Part shown: in pieces, positions 10,986-23,258 of the stretch | Position numbering within the stretch: the stretch's first letter is position 1 | How the letters are laid out: the number at the start of each line of letters is the position of its first letter | Source of the DNA: Phyto melanocephala | Taxonomy: Eukaryota > Arthropoda > Insecta > Diptera > Rhinophoridae | Assembly (NCBI GenBank): GCA_941918925.1 | Contig: OW799237.1 | Coordinates: forward strand, 2,089,201-2,153,200 | DNA length: 64,000 nucleotides | Direction of reading: 5' to 3' | The notes under the pieces: model-generated | The model's database searches: none | What the model saw: the letters and a program-made list of their open reading frames with translations, nothing else | Told to the model about the DNA's origin: nothing | Made by a program: the position numbers and the translations under genes

Positions 10986-12711
10986 GTATTTTTATTTATT
11001 TTTTTCAAACCAAAGCAAAAAATTATCAAGCATTAAATGATGTTAAATAGTTGAACATGTTTAAACATGTTGAAAAAAATTAAAAAAAAGTAGTTAATAG
11101 CCTTGAAAATTACTCAAGGACTATGGTAATTTTATAATTTGAATATATTGGTTAAAACGAAGATTTTCAAAGAAATAAAGCCACCAGCAAAGTTGCAGAG
11201 TAGAAATTGCTAAACACAACATTGTATTAATAACTCATCTGGCTTTTTGTAAGTAAAAGGGTTTAACCAAGGAATAATTGAAAAACTGATGCAAAACAAA
11301 GTTAACTAAATAAAGTTTAAGGAGCTACTTAAAAGTGCCTCCTATGAAGTGGACAGAATGTGCACAAAGTAAATTTAACGAAACTGAAAAACTAAATAGT
11401 TTTTGAAAAATAAAAACGTAAAATTGGTTCTTCTCTATAATTTTCGAACTTAACCTGGGTGAAACACAAAAAAAAGGTGATAAAACTAAGAAAAAGTAAT
11501 TTTTCGTTTTCAAGTTCCTCCTCGGATCAATAGTCACTATTTTCATAAGACTAGCCTTACAAACGTAGAAAATAAAAAAGTACAATAAAAATTCAAAAAA
11601 GTACCTTTTGGGTAACTCAATATCATTATCAATCACAACTTTTATCAAAAGCCCATAACTTCACAATTTTAGATTCTTAACGTATAAAAGTATAAAAAGT
11701 AGCATAGAAAGTCTTACCTGGATTAATAGTCACTAATTTCAAAATTAAAAATTTATAAAAGTAGAAAGTATAAAAAGTATAATAAAAATGCGAAAACGTA
11801 CCTTTTTGGTTACCCATAACATTATCAGTATTTCTCCGGAGCAATTGTCGCTAATTAAAAAAATTCTTATTTTTTCAAACGCAGGAAGTACAAAAAGTAC
11901 CTTAAAAATGCGAAAAAGTACCATTTTGATCGTCCAATTTATATCTAATCTCAACTTTATTCAAGAGTCCCTTATTTCACAATTCTAGTTTCATAAACGT
12001 AGAAAATTCAAAAAAGTAACTTTTGGGTTACCAATTAAATTGTCTGTCTCACCTCTGATCAATTATTACAAATTTCAAAAATCTAGCTTCATAAAACGTT
12101 AAAATACAAAAAGTACCATTAAAATAAAAAAAAATATTTTTTTAGGTTTTCCATAACAATGTACAAATTCCAAGTTTAAAATGTTTCAATATTTAAAATT
12201 ATTTTATACACATCTTTTAAAGTAAAGAAATCTTTTTTTTTTCCATGAAAATAAATTTATTCTAAAAAGTACCAAACTGTTTTTCTGATTTTTTTTTTAC
12301 CCAGTTATGACTGTTTTTTAAGTTTAAATTACATAATTATTATATCCCTATTAGAATTTTTATCCAAATTGGCCCGTTATTAGGATTATTACATACTTTT
12401 CCCGTATTTTCCTTTTTTTGGCACCTTTTTTATCCCCCTAAAAGTTTTCAGAAATTCCACCTAAATAATAGTCCATATTTTAAAAGGCCCTAATAATTAT
12501 CAAATTTTTTCATATTGAATATTGTAAGAAAAAAATATTTTTTTAAGTACTAAAACGGGGGATAATTTTTACCCCTTTTGTATGCAAATTTACAAAAATG
12601 AACAAAATTCTAAAATTATTTGTTTATGAATTAACTAATACAATTTGAATTTTTTCTTATACCGGGTGTCCCAACTAGAACGCATTTTTTAAGTTTTAAA
12701 TAAAACACAGA

Positions 12712-13064
12712 TAAACTATTATTTAAATTTTTAATCAGTCTTGAGTTCATATTAATATTCTTTACTTTTATTGTGGTAAAATATATGAAATAGGAAAAAC
12801 TAAAAATTAGTTACCGAATTCAATTAACTTAAGTCCCGTGAGTTAAATAGATGATATTTACAACCAACATGTAACCACCGATCAGAGAGTGCTGATGATG
12901 AAATCGTAGCTGGTTTCGAAAATGCATTCCACTCGGCTAGTGTCGGTAAAAATATAATCTTTCAAGATTTATTCTTTCATTTATCACAATTAAAAAAATT
13001 CTTTGTAAAAATAAAGAATATTAATATGAACTCAAGCCTGATTAAAAATTTAAATAATAGTTTA
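12712..13064. mobile_element. 353-bp MITE nested in the mariner (family copy 1)
   Basis: Long terminal inverted repeats of about 52 bp: left from TAAACTATTATTTAAATTTT and onward through CTTGAGTTCATATTAATATT; right is the complement with a few changes (CAGGCTTGAG versus CAGTCTTGAG). The interior is noncoding (includes CACTCGGCTAGTGTCGG). Two further partial copies are at 39528-39710 and 47370-47520, which confirms a mobile family. ACAGA occurs close to both ends and could be the target duplication. Confidence 0.85.
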
Positions 13065-13159
13065 AACAGAAAAGTTCGACAAAATAAAAATTCAATTTTA
13101 AAACACAGATATTTAAAAAAAAAATCGTGAAACTTTATTATATCGTAAAGTAGACAGAA

Positions 13160-13597
13160 TTAGGTTATGTTATGGAACAATATATCGTGCAGATGGCCGC
13201 CGCGGCTTTGCTGGCACACAGGCGATCTCTTAATGAAATTTTCAATGACCTTTTTGCATAAATGCTGCGGTATTTCACTAATGCAGCGTCCAATTTCCTC
13301 TTTTAAGGCTTGAGTCGTCGTCGGCTTATTCGCGTAAACCATCGACTTAAAAAAACCAAAAAAAAAAAAATCTAAAAGTGTTATATCACACGATCTAGTC
13401 GGCCAATTCTGGTCTCCAAAACGCGAAATAACACGACCGGGAAATGACTGATGCAGCAATTGAATTGTTTTTCTGGCTGTATGACATGTGGCGCCATCTT
13501 GTTGAAACCACATGCCCTCCACATTCATTTCTTCAATTCTAGGCAAGAAAAAACTGGTTATCATTTCACGATACCGAACACCATTGACTGTTTGCAC
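13160..13597 (-). pseudogene. Mariner transposase, C-terminal catalytic part (decayed)
   Basis: The frame encodes VNGVRYREMITSFFLPRIEE, then GMWFQQDGATCHTA (second catalytic Asp at residue 34) and SCDITLLDFFFFG (third Asp at residue 76). It ends SRGGHLHDILFHNIT. There are 41 residues between the two Asp, the spacing described for the rosa-type DD41D mariners. The usual LTPLDFFLWG motif has degenerated to ITLLDFFFFG beside an A-run in the DNA. The first catalytic Asp (SDEAHF) is absent because the middle of the gene is deleted at about 13609. Confidence 0.85.
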
Positions 13598-13797
13598 TTG
13601 ACCTGCCTGGATGGAGTTTGAGCGACATCATCACGTACAGCTGCGACATTTTCGGTCGATTGACCTGGTCGAAGGCGCGTTGTTGTCTTTACATCACTAA
13701 CAGACCCAGTTTCGGCGAATTTATCCATTAATCTCTTTACAGTTGACTCTTTTGGAGCATTATTGTGACCCCAAATTGATCGCAAAACTTTCACCAT
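13598..13797 (-). pseudogene. Mariner transposase, N-terminal helix-turn-helix part
   Basis: From the ATG at 13797 the frame encodes IWGHNNAPKESTVKRLMDKF, then AETGSVSDVK and ENVAAVRDDVAQTPS. This is the DNA-binding region seen upstream of the catalytic domain in insect mariners. After QTPS the sequence joins, out of frame, to QAGQVQTVNGVRYRE of the catalytic part, so about 150 residues are missing, including the first catalytic Asp. The ATG may be an internal Met of the original protein. Confidence 0.75.
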
Positions 13798-14110
13798 TTT
13801 GGTAAAACAATTTCACAATGAGAATGCGTTGTTAATTCGTGTAGCGCTCCATTTTTACTAACCTCGTACCTTCTACTAGTAAACAATAACAATTGTTCAA
13901 ATGTCAAACAATGACATTTCGAATGGCGCCAAATTTAAAAATTGCGTTCTAGTTGGGACACCCGATATATATGGAAGTTTGGAAGTTTTATGGGGTATTC
14001 AAAAAAGTACCAAAATATAGTTTTTACCCATTTTTGCCGCTTAGGTGTTGAAAATTTAAAAAAAGTGCCACGCAACTGTCAGCTTAATTTTTAGTAGCTT
14101 ACAATATTTC

Positions 14111-15690
14111 TTTTAAGTTAATTTATATCATTTTTAGTTTAACAGATATCAGGTTTCCGATTTTACCAGTTTAATCCCTGTCTTATCCCTTTCCGAATTT
14201 ATTTATCCGTTTTTAGTGGATCTTTTCCCCAGAATAGGAACCAAGATTTTATGTCTCTATCTTTTTGAGTTTGGACTGAGAGATAATGATAATAATAATC
14301 TATAGATTAAAAAAAAAAACAAACAAAAATCTACCTGCTTTTTAAACTTTTTTTCGTGTACATACTTTTATTAACGAAAGCACACTTTAGTACGCAGATA
14401 TTATATTCATAGTTTTTCTTAACAATTTTTAATTTATTTATTATTTTTGTTGTTCTTGTTGTTGTTATTGTACCACTTTTTTCATTTGCCATAAAAGTTA
14501 TGCCGCCTATTTCTTATGTGTTTTCTGCTTGCCCTCACAATCCTTGTTTTCCCTTTTTAAAACCTCTCAGGTTTCCAAGTAGTTTTATTTCAAAAGGGCT
14601 TACTTGCTTCTGCTATACTAATAAGAACTAAGTACAGAAAAAAATAAAAATGTACACCCGTTGTGATTAGAATTATCGGTGTTTAGGGCAACAGCAATGA
14701 CTTTATCATTAAAAAGTCATATGTATGAGTGCGTAAGTGTATGTGTTGTTTTCTAGTTGTTATTGCTGTTCAAAAGAACAAACATGCGTACTTCTGTAAA
14801 AGTATGCCGCTCTTTGTTGTATGGGCTGTTGCTTATTCCCCTCCCTTTTATAGTTAAGGGCTTTAAGTCAAGGTTATTGGTACTAAGAGGCAGCTTTAAC
14901 TTCTTAAGTAGTGTCGGTGTGACTTTAGTAGGATTTATTTTGTTTAGCTGCTGCCACTGTTGCCCTAGCTGCTGTGCAAGATAAGTGGAGACATATTTAC
15001 ATACAAATGTTTTTTTATTATTTTTTTTTCATAAGTATTAGGGCTAATAATACCATAAAGTATAAAATTGTAGGGAAAAAAGACTTGGGCATAATATTAT
15101 GATAAACTGGATACAATTACGTTTATTGCTTTGGTGTACTGGCATGTTGGTATAAAACAGTCCTCATTAGTTTATCGCTAAGGACTTAAATAATATTTTT
15201 TTTTTAGCTTTTGTTTTATTTCAAATTGAAATATGTAGTTGGAGTTGGTTTTGTTTTTGTCATCCCACCAAGTATATTAATTTAAAAGTCATGTTGGCTT
15301 GTTTATGATGGCGCCAAACATGACCTAAGACTTAAATTTATTTGCCACTGTCGTAATACGCTGAAAATTTGTATGTTTTTCAAGGAGTTGACAGCACTCA
15401 TTATTAAAATATAATTTTTGTTTTTACAAAATTATGACATGTAGACTCATTCACTATAACAATTTGCAGCATTTGTTAAATGAAGTGTTGTTAAATATAA
15501 AAAATTAAAATATTGACAGCTGAACTTTTAAAGTTGGAAGTATCTTAAGTATGGCAAGTTTTCATATCGAGAAATCGACTTTAAAAGTTCAACTATTTAA
15601 TTACTTAAAAAATTGAAAATAATGGAAAAATTATCTTTTGCAAAAAAATTTAAATTCAAAAATCAAATAGTCGAAAAAATTAGCTACATA
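14111..15690. other. AT-rich noncoding stretch
   Basis: No gene was seen. The 75-residue frame at 14757-14984 is hydrophobic and unsupported. TTG/TTA microsatellite-like runs occur near 14450-14475. Confidence 0.5.
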
Positions 15691-16801
15691 CAAGGTGGGC
15701 CAAAAGTTAACATGGGGTTAAAAAATATAATAATATTTTCGTTTATATGTTTTTTTATATTTTTTTTTATATTTTTTTTTAAGATAAAAAAACAACTGAA
15801 CAAAGAACTGGAATAATAGAATTTTATTATTTTAATCAGCGATCAAAAAGCATATTGTTGATATTTTAACGTCAGTATTTCGCCCCGTAGCAATGTTGCT
15901 ACGTTGCTTGTTTTAGAGTCATCACCAGCATGAGACTTATTGCGAACTGATAGAGCACGTTTAATTCGCACTGCTGAAAATAATGAACATGTAGAGCAAA
16001 GGGTTAATGAAACATCTACTGGAAGCCGTTCTACTCAGCTAGGAATTTATCGCACGTATCTACGGCGCATTTAAAAAAATATTCACTGTCAATCTCATAT
16101 AAGGTGCAATTGGTAGAAGAATTAAAAGCCCCAAATCAACACCTACGTCTAAATTTTGCTTTTAATTTTCAATAGTTGGCCGGAAATGAAATCAACTTAT
16201 TGAAAATCAAATTATAAGTGATGACATATAGTTTCATTTCAATGACTTTTGCTACTTAGCAGAACTGTTGGTTCTAGGGTTATGAAAATCCCAGAGTCAT
16301 TCATCATCGCTAATTGCACCCTATTAGATGTAAAGTATGGTATGGCATTACATCTAAAAATATACTTTTGCGCCTTCTTCTTCAATAATTAAGTTGAAAG
16401 TGCTGTAACCGTAAATAAAATTTTTGTACACAATTTTTTAGACACCAAAAAATGTCCAAAAATTTAAAAATTAATTGGCCAGAGTTTTACCCAGATTTGT
16501 CAGCATTCGACTATTTTCTTTGGGTTTATTTGATGGAGTGAGCCAAAGGTAATTCTTAAACTCCAGACTAATATTGTTACAGAAATTCAAGTGCTACAGC
16601 TACAAATTTCAAAACATGTTATGAAAAATGCTCTACAACCAGCCCTTAATTACAGTGTGGAAAACGGGGGTCATAGAATTGACAATTTGTTCCATACTAA
16701 ATGTAAAAGAGTTTCCATTTTGTATATTTTATGTGAGAAAAAAATAAAGAAAAAAAAATATTAAATTTTTTACTTAATGGTGACTTTTGACCCATCCGGT
16801 G
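15691..16801 (+). mobile_element. Decayed mariner-family transposon, about 1.1 kb
   Basis: TA precedes CAAGGTGGGCCAAAAGTTAA at 15691. The right end, read on the complement, is CACCGGATGGGTCAAAAGTC near 16801. Degraded transposase can be followed on the plus strand: RAxLIRTAENNEHVEQRVNE near 15950, LGIYRTYLRRI near 16040, NCWF*GYENPRVIHH near 16260-16310 (normally NCRIWGxENPRVI), and a tail ENGGHRIDNLFHT near 16660-16700. Many stops and shifts are present. It shares end sequence with the copies at 23161 and 57966. Confidence 0.75.
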
Positions 16802-19800
16802 TTTACTCCTATACTTTTATAAAACTTAAAGTGTCAGCTAAAGTTTGTACATTTGTATTGGAAAAGGCTTTTGTAAAGTTCCAAAACATTAAAATATTTT
16901 TGATAAATCTACTATATCAAAACTAAGAAAAATCATTTGTAGATGATCAAAATAAACGATATACAGTTTGCTGTTTGTGCACGCATCCACAACTTCTTTG
17001 CCACAATTTCGGACAGATAATATCGCAAAAAATTTAAACCGTTGTATTTAGGAATTCAAAACTTTATGGAGTTGTTTTAAAAAAAATCGTTTTTGAGCTC
17101 AGCTCTAGTAAAAATTATTGTCAATATGGGGCATCAAAAATAAAAATTCTAAAAATTGATCTAGAGGTCCTTACAATTTGTCGAAAAGGTTCTTTCTTCC
17201 TTAATTATTTTTGGTTTTATACTAATCAATATTTGTTGAAATTTTCCCTCTCATTTCACCGTCGCTTTAAACCCCAATTTTGCATGCTCTTCTCTTACGT
17301 TAAGCATGTTAGGATAAAAAGAAAAAAACACCAACTAACTTCTAAAACCAAATGACACACTTGACTTAACTTATTTGTCTTTGTTTTGTGTTTAAATTCT
17401 TTCTTGAAAATGTTTTGAGTTTGTCTGGTCAGAGTGAAGCTAATTTCATAGACCATAGAACATTTATAATCGCATCAGCAAGCCGAAAAGCCTTAAAGAC
17501 CCTTTAACTAGCAGAAACAGACACACAGAAACATGCACATGCATACCAAATACAAAGTTTGAGTAGTAGTAGACATATGCAACTTACTAGACATTCAGTC
17601 TGTCTGATGGAAAACAACAGAAAAATCAAGAAGAATCAGACAAACTAGAAGACGAAGAAGTCAAGTGTTTATTTGTTTACACAGCCTATTGAGTTGACAA
17701 CGTTTAATCACATCTCAAGCAAAGTTTTTTAGTTGAATTTTGTTGTCTACGTAGACCAACTAGTCATTCCGTCTCTGAGGCAGTTAGTTTTAATAGCAGT
17801 CTAGTGGCAGAGTTAACCAACAGCCAAAGAGTCAAAGAGCTGTCAACACTAAGAAATAAATACATAATATACATACTGTCAAAGTTTAGGTGACATTTGG
17901 TGTTAAAGGAATACCCAACAACTCTTACAAGCTACTCGCCATAACTAACTACTGTCTGCGTGATTTAACTTAAGAGTGTGTAAGCTTTTTTTATTTAGAC
18001 GGTCTTGCTTAAATCATTTAACAATGTTTATGAATGATGTTGTGTTGTCACAATGTGACTGGCTGCTGTTGTGGTTTTTGCTTGTTATTGGCTGTTTATA
18101 ATTCTTAAATATGAAGTGGAAATAAATGTTGTTTAACAGCAATTTAATGGATAAATTATTTAATACAACAAGACATTTTTGAAAAAGGGAAAACAGTTCG
18201 CTATATAAAGGTTTAATTTTTAAATATGTTGAAGGGTTAACTATATGGGTGTTTCTAAATTCCTTGAAAATTAAAAAAAAAATTGTTAGTTTTTTGCAAA
18301 GCAAATATTGCCTGATTTTTAAAACTATAATGATTTGATAGCTTAACGTTGCATTTATGTCAATTTTTTATTGACTTCTACATGACAAAATGTTATAACA
18401 TTGAAATGTTTTTTAAATATCATTTGAATAAATGTTAATTTTGTCAGGATAAATGACATCACTTAAGCTAAACAGTGACGAGAAAATCTTAAAATTACAT
18501 CACTTGACTTAATATTTATACACGAAATTCTATAGATTAAAGCAGATTAAAAAAAATTCACTTTGGAAATACCCATACAATTAAAAAAATAGAACAACAA
18601 GTGCATATGGTGTTAATGAAATTAATAATTAAAGAAATGTAAAGCAATGTAAGCCTAAAATTATTCCCTTTTTAAATTTGCTTTAAGTTGTCATTTTTAA
18701 TCGAATATAATGAAAAATTTACTTGAAGAAACTAAAAAATTTATGAACATTTCTTTAAGTACATTTTGCTTGCAAATACATGATCAATCGATTTTTTACT
18801 ATAAATGGAAATTTGAGATCACATTCATTGTGAAACCACGCAAAATTATAAACGAATGAATAATTCCTCTAAAATACCTACAAGCATTTAATATAAATAA
18901 ATTGCTAATTTTTATTGAAATTTCTAAGGAAAAAACAAACAAACACACACACATGCTATTTTTAAAGCAAAATATTATTTATATGACGCCATCCATCATT
19001 AGCAAAATATAAAAAAATATACAAGTTTAAATATGTGTATTAAATTGAATGTTAATGTTTTACTTCTAATAAAAACACAAGCACCCCGCAAAATCAAAAG
19101 ACTTAAGCAACAAGCGATACTTGTTTGATTTTTATTATTTAAAAATAACAACAACAACATTAACAATTTTAACAAAACAAGTGCAAAAAATTATAATCTC
19201 GAGTTTAAAGCTATTTTAAAAAGATTTTTAATTGAGTAAAACGAAATGATTTGAAATTAAATAGAAATTACGGAAATAAAATTCCCTCATAAAGTGACTT
19301 AAATTACGATTTATTTAAATAAAATATTTTGTTTGCAAAATAATAAAATTCGATCGCAAAATATACCTGTATTTGATCAGTTTTATATGTAGAGCACTTG
19401 TCAAACACTTGGTAGTGAGTGGTTTTTGATTTCAACTTTTTAATGATTTTTTATTTTATTTTTTTATGTTTTTATTTAAATTTTTTATTTATTTCTTTTT
19501 TTTCACTTTAAAAATTTGTTTTTAAAATGCGCAGTTTTTTTGGTTGGAATTTATGGGCAATCTGGTTTAAAGTATTTATTTTTTTCTCTTTAAAAACCAT
19601 CCAGAAATTCTAATAAATGCTAATAGGCAATTTTAAAGTTCTAAAAATTACACTGTGCTACAAAGAATAAACCACATATGCAAGTTCAAAGCTTGCTTTA
19701 AATGTAGAGTTTAAACATAATTTTTATGTATTTGAAAAAAATTTTATAGCAGTAATAAATTTTAAATTTTCAAGAAATATATAATTAAAAAAAAATTTTT

Positions 19801-20483
19801 TTTAATTGATTTTTTTTTTTTTTTTTTTATAAAATAAAGGTCAAATAAGAGCAATAAGAATAAAAAAAATTAAAAAAAAAATAAAATGAAAAAAAATATT
19901 TTTAAATATTTATCTATGTTTTAAAAATTAATAAATTTTTTTTATTGATATAAATAATGATGTAAATAATTTAAAAGTGTATGGGTAAATGTTAAAAAAC
20001 TTTTTAAATTTTTTTTTTTCATGAAAACCATTTTTTATCGTTAATTTATGTTTGTAAGAAATGTAAAATATAAATTTGTAAAAAGTTTTCAAAAAACTAA
20101 AACTTTATTGAAATTACTGCTCAAGTTAAAATAAGGAATATTTTTCTATGCTCCAAAAATTAAAATTCAAATAAAGTTAACAACGATAAAGAAATTGTTT
20201 AAAATATTATTATTGAAATTTATAAAAATTTATTATTTAAGAATTAAAAAAATACAAAAAAAAATATTCTCAAATTTAAAAAATTTTAAATATTATCGAA
20301 AAATTTTAATAAGGTGACAAAGAATTTTTTTACACAAAATATTCCCAAAATTAAAAAAAAAAATATTATTTCAATTTTACAAAAAATGTTTAAACAAAAT
20401 TATAATTGATTATTAGTTTCTTTGACCTTTTTTCAATCAATTTTTAATAGTTTCTTTAAGTTTTAGGTCTTAAAAAAAAATTT
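16802..20483. other. Long AT-rich noncoding stretch
   Basis: No gene or element was recognised. The part at about 17240-17990 is less A/T-biased than its surroundings but holds no long open frame; conserved regulatory DNA is possible but not shown. From about 19430 the sequence becomes extremely A/T-rich with long T and A runs. Confidence 0.55.
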
Positions 20484-20545
20484 GTTCCATTTAATATTGT
20501 TTAATCAATATTTCGCTACCTTTTGGTGTAGCATCATCAGGATAC
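20484..20545 (-). other. Stem-loop motif resembling a hammerhead core, retroelement-end remnant
   Basis: On the minus strand the order is CTGATGA (20540-20534), T, stem GCTAC..GTAGC with an ACCAAAAG loop, GAA, then the perfect hairpin ATATTG-ATTAAA-CAATAT (20508-20491). CTGATGA-helix-GAAA-helix is the core layout of hammerhead ribozymes, which are known in Penelope-like elements. One extra T lies between CTGATGA and the first stem, and I see no convincing helix I, so activity is doubtful. A related degraded copy is at 63820-63860. Confidence 0.35.
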
Positions 20546-23059
20546 AAGTTTTTATTAAATATTTGTTTCTTGTTGGTTTAGTGTCTTGATGTTTGTTTTT
20601 TTTTTATCCATTGTTTGGTTAACAAATTTTTTTTGTTTTTGTTTTTTTAGAAAATTTTTTTTATTATTGAAAATACTATTAAAAATTATAATTTAAAGAG
20701 AATTTTACAAGAATTAAAAGTTGATTAAAAAATATGTAATTATAATTTAAAATTTATTGTCCACTTTTCCTAAAAAATTAAATTCAAATAATTTGTTAAT
20801 GTTTTAAAACCTAAACACATATTTATGAAGAAAAAAATTAATTAAAATAATAATTAAAAACAAAATAAAAAAAAGAAAATTTCTAAAAAATATAGATCTC
20901 GAATTATATTGACAATTTTTCATAATTTTATAAAATATTTTCCAAAAAATTTTCAATAAGTTCAAATAAAAAACAATGTTAAAATATTCACTTTGTAAAA
21001 ATTATTTTCCAAAACATTACGAAAGTGTATTCAATTTGAGAATTTTTTGAATTGTTTTTAGAAATTTAAAATTTATTACAAATTTACCTTAACAAAAACT
21101 TTGAGGAACAATTCCTAACATTTTTTAAAAATTACTTTCTAAATAGCAAAACCTAATAAATTAATTTTCATATATGAAATTGAAACAATAATTTTTTAAA
21201 TCTTCTTAAACGATAAAATTTGCAAAAATTTCTTTTAAGCCAGAACATATTCTTTTTTTATTAAAAAAATAACAAAAAATTGTATCAAGATTTTTTTTTT
21301 AAATATTGCCAAAGTTTTAATATCAAGTTTATTTAAATTTTTTTTTAAGTTTAAAAATATATATATTTATTTCAGTTGGTAGCACAGTGTAGCTAAAAGC
21401 TCCATGTTTTTTTCTTAAGACTAAATTGTATTGCAAATAAATTTTATATTTAAAAATTCCAATTTTATCTTCTAATATTTTTTTTTAAATTCTCTCCTTA
21501 TAATTATTACAATTTCATATGATTTATGATTTTAATTATTTATTCTGTTTCACACTTTTTGAAAAACTAAAATATTTTTCGTCATTTGAAGACTTTTATT
21601 TTGTGTTACGGTTGAAGGTCGTTTTATTTAACATATTATTTTTTAATTTTTTTTATCATTATTAACATCATAATTTGATGGGTTTCCTTTGCAAATGCTT
21701 TAAGTGAATTTTCGAATTATATAAATAAAATCTTCAAAGAATTCAATTAAGCGCACGCACTTTTTAGTGGCTGGGAATTTTTTTCTATTTTCGTCTACAC
21801 TTTTTTGTCTTATTAAGTTTTGTATAAATTAGGTTCGTTTTAAAGACTTTAATATAAACAAAAAATTAAATCACCTCTTTTTATATTTATAACAATAATA
21901 ATGTGTATAATTTTTTATTTTTATTATTTAAATAACAAATTGTTTAAATTACGCTAGTTTAGCATTTTAAAGTGAAAAACCAAAACTCACGTTCAAGTGG
22001 CTAGGACTTGACTACTCGGTAAGAATGTGACTAAATAACTAAGAAATCATACAAATTTGCACCGGTCTTTACAGGCATGTTAAATTGTCTTGAACGAACA
22101 ACTAAATAAAACTGCTCTTAAACTCATACACACACACATCATTACACTCTAAAAGTCTCTTGCAAAGAGAGCTCGTTGTTGCTTTTTGTGAGCAACGTAA
22201 ACACAACAGCTTTGCTAAGATGCTCCTCATACATTGTTACAGTGTTTACTGTAACAATACCAATACTAAAACAGAAAACCTACTAAAAAAAACACTTTGT
22301 TTCTGTTTAGCAAATAAGTAATTTTTTGCCGTGATCATTAAGACTATTTTGCATATTTTGTATTTAAGTTCTTAATATTTATAAATGTTTACTTAAAATA
22401 ATTTTATCATTTAATGTTGGCTTTTAGTGAGCTGCTCCTAAAATGTATTAGAAATATGCCAGCTTAATTGCTATTTTATTTAAATTTTGCTTAATTAGTT
22501 AATTAAGGTGTATATACCTAAATACTTACGATAGTGTATTTAGGACAACAATAGATTTCTTGTTTGCTACAATAAATTAGTTTAATTTTTTTTTTCTTAA
22601 TTTTTTTATCTTAAAGTAGTAAAAGTTCTTAGCATGAATCTTAAAATATAGTTCAGCTAAAATGTTGAAAATATTAATTCATATCACAGCCCCCGTTGTA
22701 ATGTACTATTGGTATTATTTTTGTATGTGTTGCTGGTGATTTTCATTAAATACATTTATTTCATATGTTTTTGAAGTTTTTTATTGCATTCATTCAGGGA
22801 TGGGTAATACAAAATTTTTGCAGAACTAAAATAAGATTTTAGAAGTATTTTTTGCTTTCAAAATAAAAAAATATGTCTAATTTTTTTTTACTGAAACGTT
22901 TTTTTTTGATTTTTTAACTTTACAACTTTAAGACGGTTAACTTTTCCATTCATTTATCTTTGCTCTCTTTACGTTAAACTAATTGAAAGCTAAATTAAGT
23001 TATAAAATTCTATCATACTAGTTTCTTGTTCAGTTATGAATATCTTAAGGTCTTGTGAG
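20546..23059. other. Extremely AT-rich noncoding stretch
   Basis: No gene was seen. Homopolymer and mixed A/T tracts dominate to about 21950. A less biased patch at 21980-22260 includes a perfect hairpin at 22233-22258, listed separately. Confidence 0.55.
22233..22258. other. Perfect 11-bp inverted repeat
   Basis: ATTGTTACAGT (22233-22243) and ACTGTAACAAT (22248-22258) are exact reverse complements separated by GTTT. It could be a dyad protein-binding site or a short hairpin; it is too short for a microRNA precursor. Confidence 0.7.
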
Positions 23060-23161
23060 TATTATTATAATCTGAAAAAAAAAATAAAATAAAATAAAAA
23101 ACTATACAAACAAAAAAGTTATAAAATTTTTAAACTTCATAGTGACTTTTGGCCAACCCTG
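23060..23161 (+). mobile_element. Solo right end of a mariner
   Basis: The sequence ends TAGTGACTTTTGGCCAACCC and TG, followed by TA. Read on the complement, this is CAGGGTTGGCCAAAAGTCAC, closely related to the ends at 15691 and 57966. An A-rich untranslated-like tract precedes it. No matching left end or transposase remains were found upstream. Confidence 0.6.
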
Positions 23162-23238
23162 TAAAAATGTTATCATATAGAAGACAAAAAGGTTTTACTT
23201 TTCTAAAGATTATAAGCCTTTAATGGAGTTCATAATAC

Positions 23239-23258
23239 ATTCGTATACGCATACGAAT
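23239..23258. other. Perfect 8-bp inverted repeat
   Basis: ATTCGTAT (23239-23246), ACGC, ATACGAAT (23251-23258). It is a small dyad in otherwise plain AT-rich DNA, with no further evidence of function. Confidence 0.6.

Larger units (their letters stand above)
12662..13965 (-). mobile_element. Mariner-family transposon with 41-residue D-D spacing, deleted and carrying a MITE
   Basis: Flanked by TA at 12660-12661 and 13966-13967. The inverted ends are near perfect: CGGGTGTCCCAACTAGAACG starts at 12663, and its complement ends at 13964. Transposase remains lie on the minus strand (13797 to 13160). A separate 353-bp inverted-repeat element sits in the downstream part (12712-13064). A 1304-bp total is close to the usual mariner length, but only because the MITE offsets the coding deletion. 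Confidence 0.9.
11330..14110. repeat. Diverged tandem repeat tract (AAAAAGTACC units), split by a mariner
   Basis: Related units of roughly 95-195 bp recur from about 11330 to 12640. Each contains AAAAGTACCTTTTGGGT-like sequence, TTACCCATAACATTATCA, GATCAATTGTC.CTAATTTCAAAA, and TTCATAAACGTAGAAA. Starts of the AAGTACC..TTTGG word are near 11602, 11795, 11917, 12013 and 12130. After the mariner at 12662-13965, similar AAAAAAGTACC sequence continues (13998-14080), so the transposon landed in the tract. Short ORFs in this tract on either strand are translations of the repeat. Confidence 0.7.

Noticed and set aside
11325..11988. Several 66-107-residue frames in the GTACC tandem tract
   Set aside because: They arise from the repeat and occur on both strands.
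18014..18304. 96-residue minus-strand frame
   Set aside because: Rich in Asn, Ile, Lys and Phe, with no supporting signals.
22796..23161. Full mariner between CAGGGATGGG at 22796 and the end at 23161
   Set aside because: The left sequence does not match the complemented right end beyond a few bases and is not preceded by TA, so only the right end is called.
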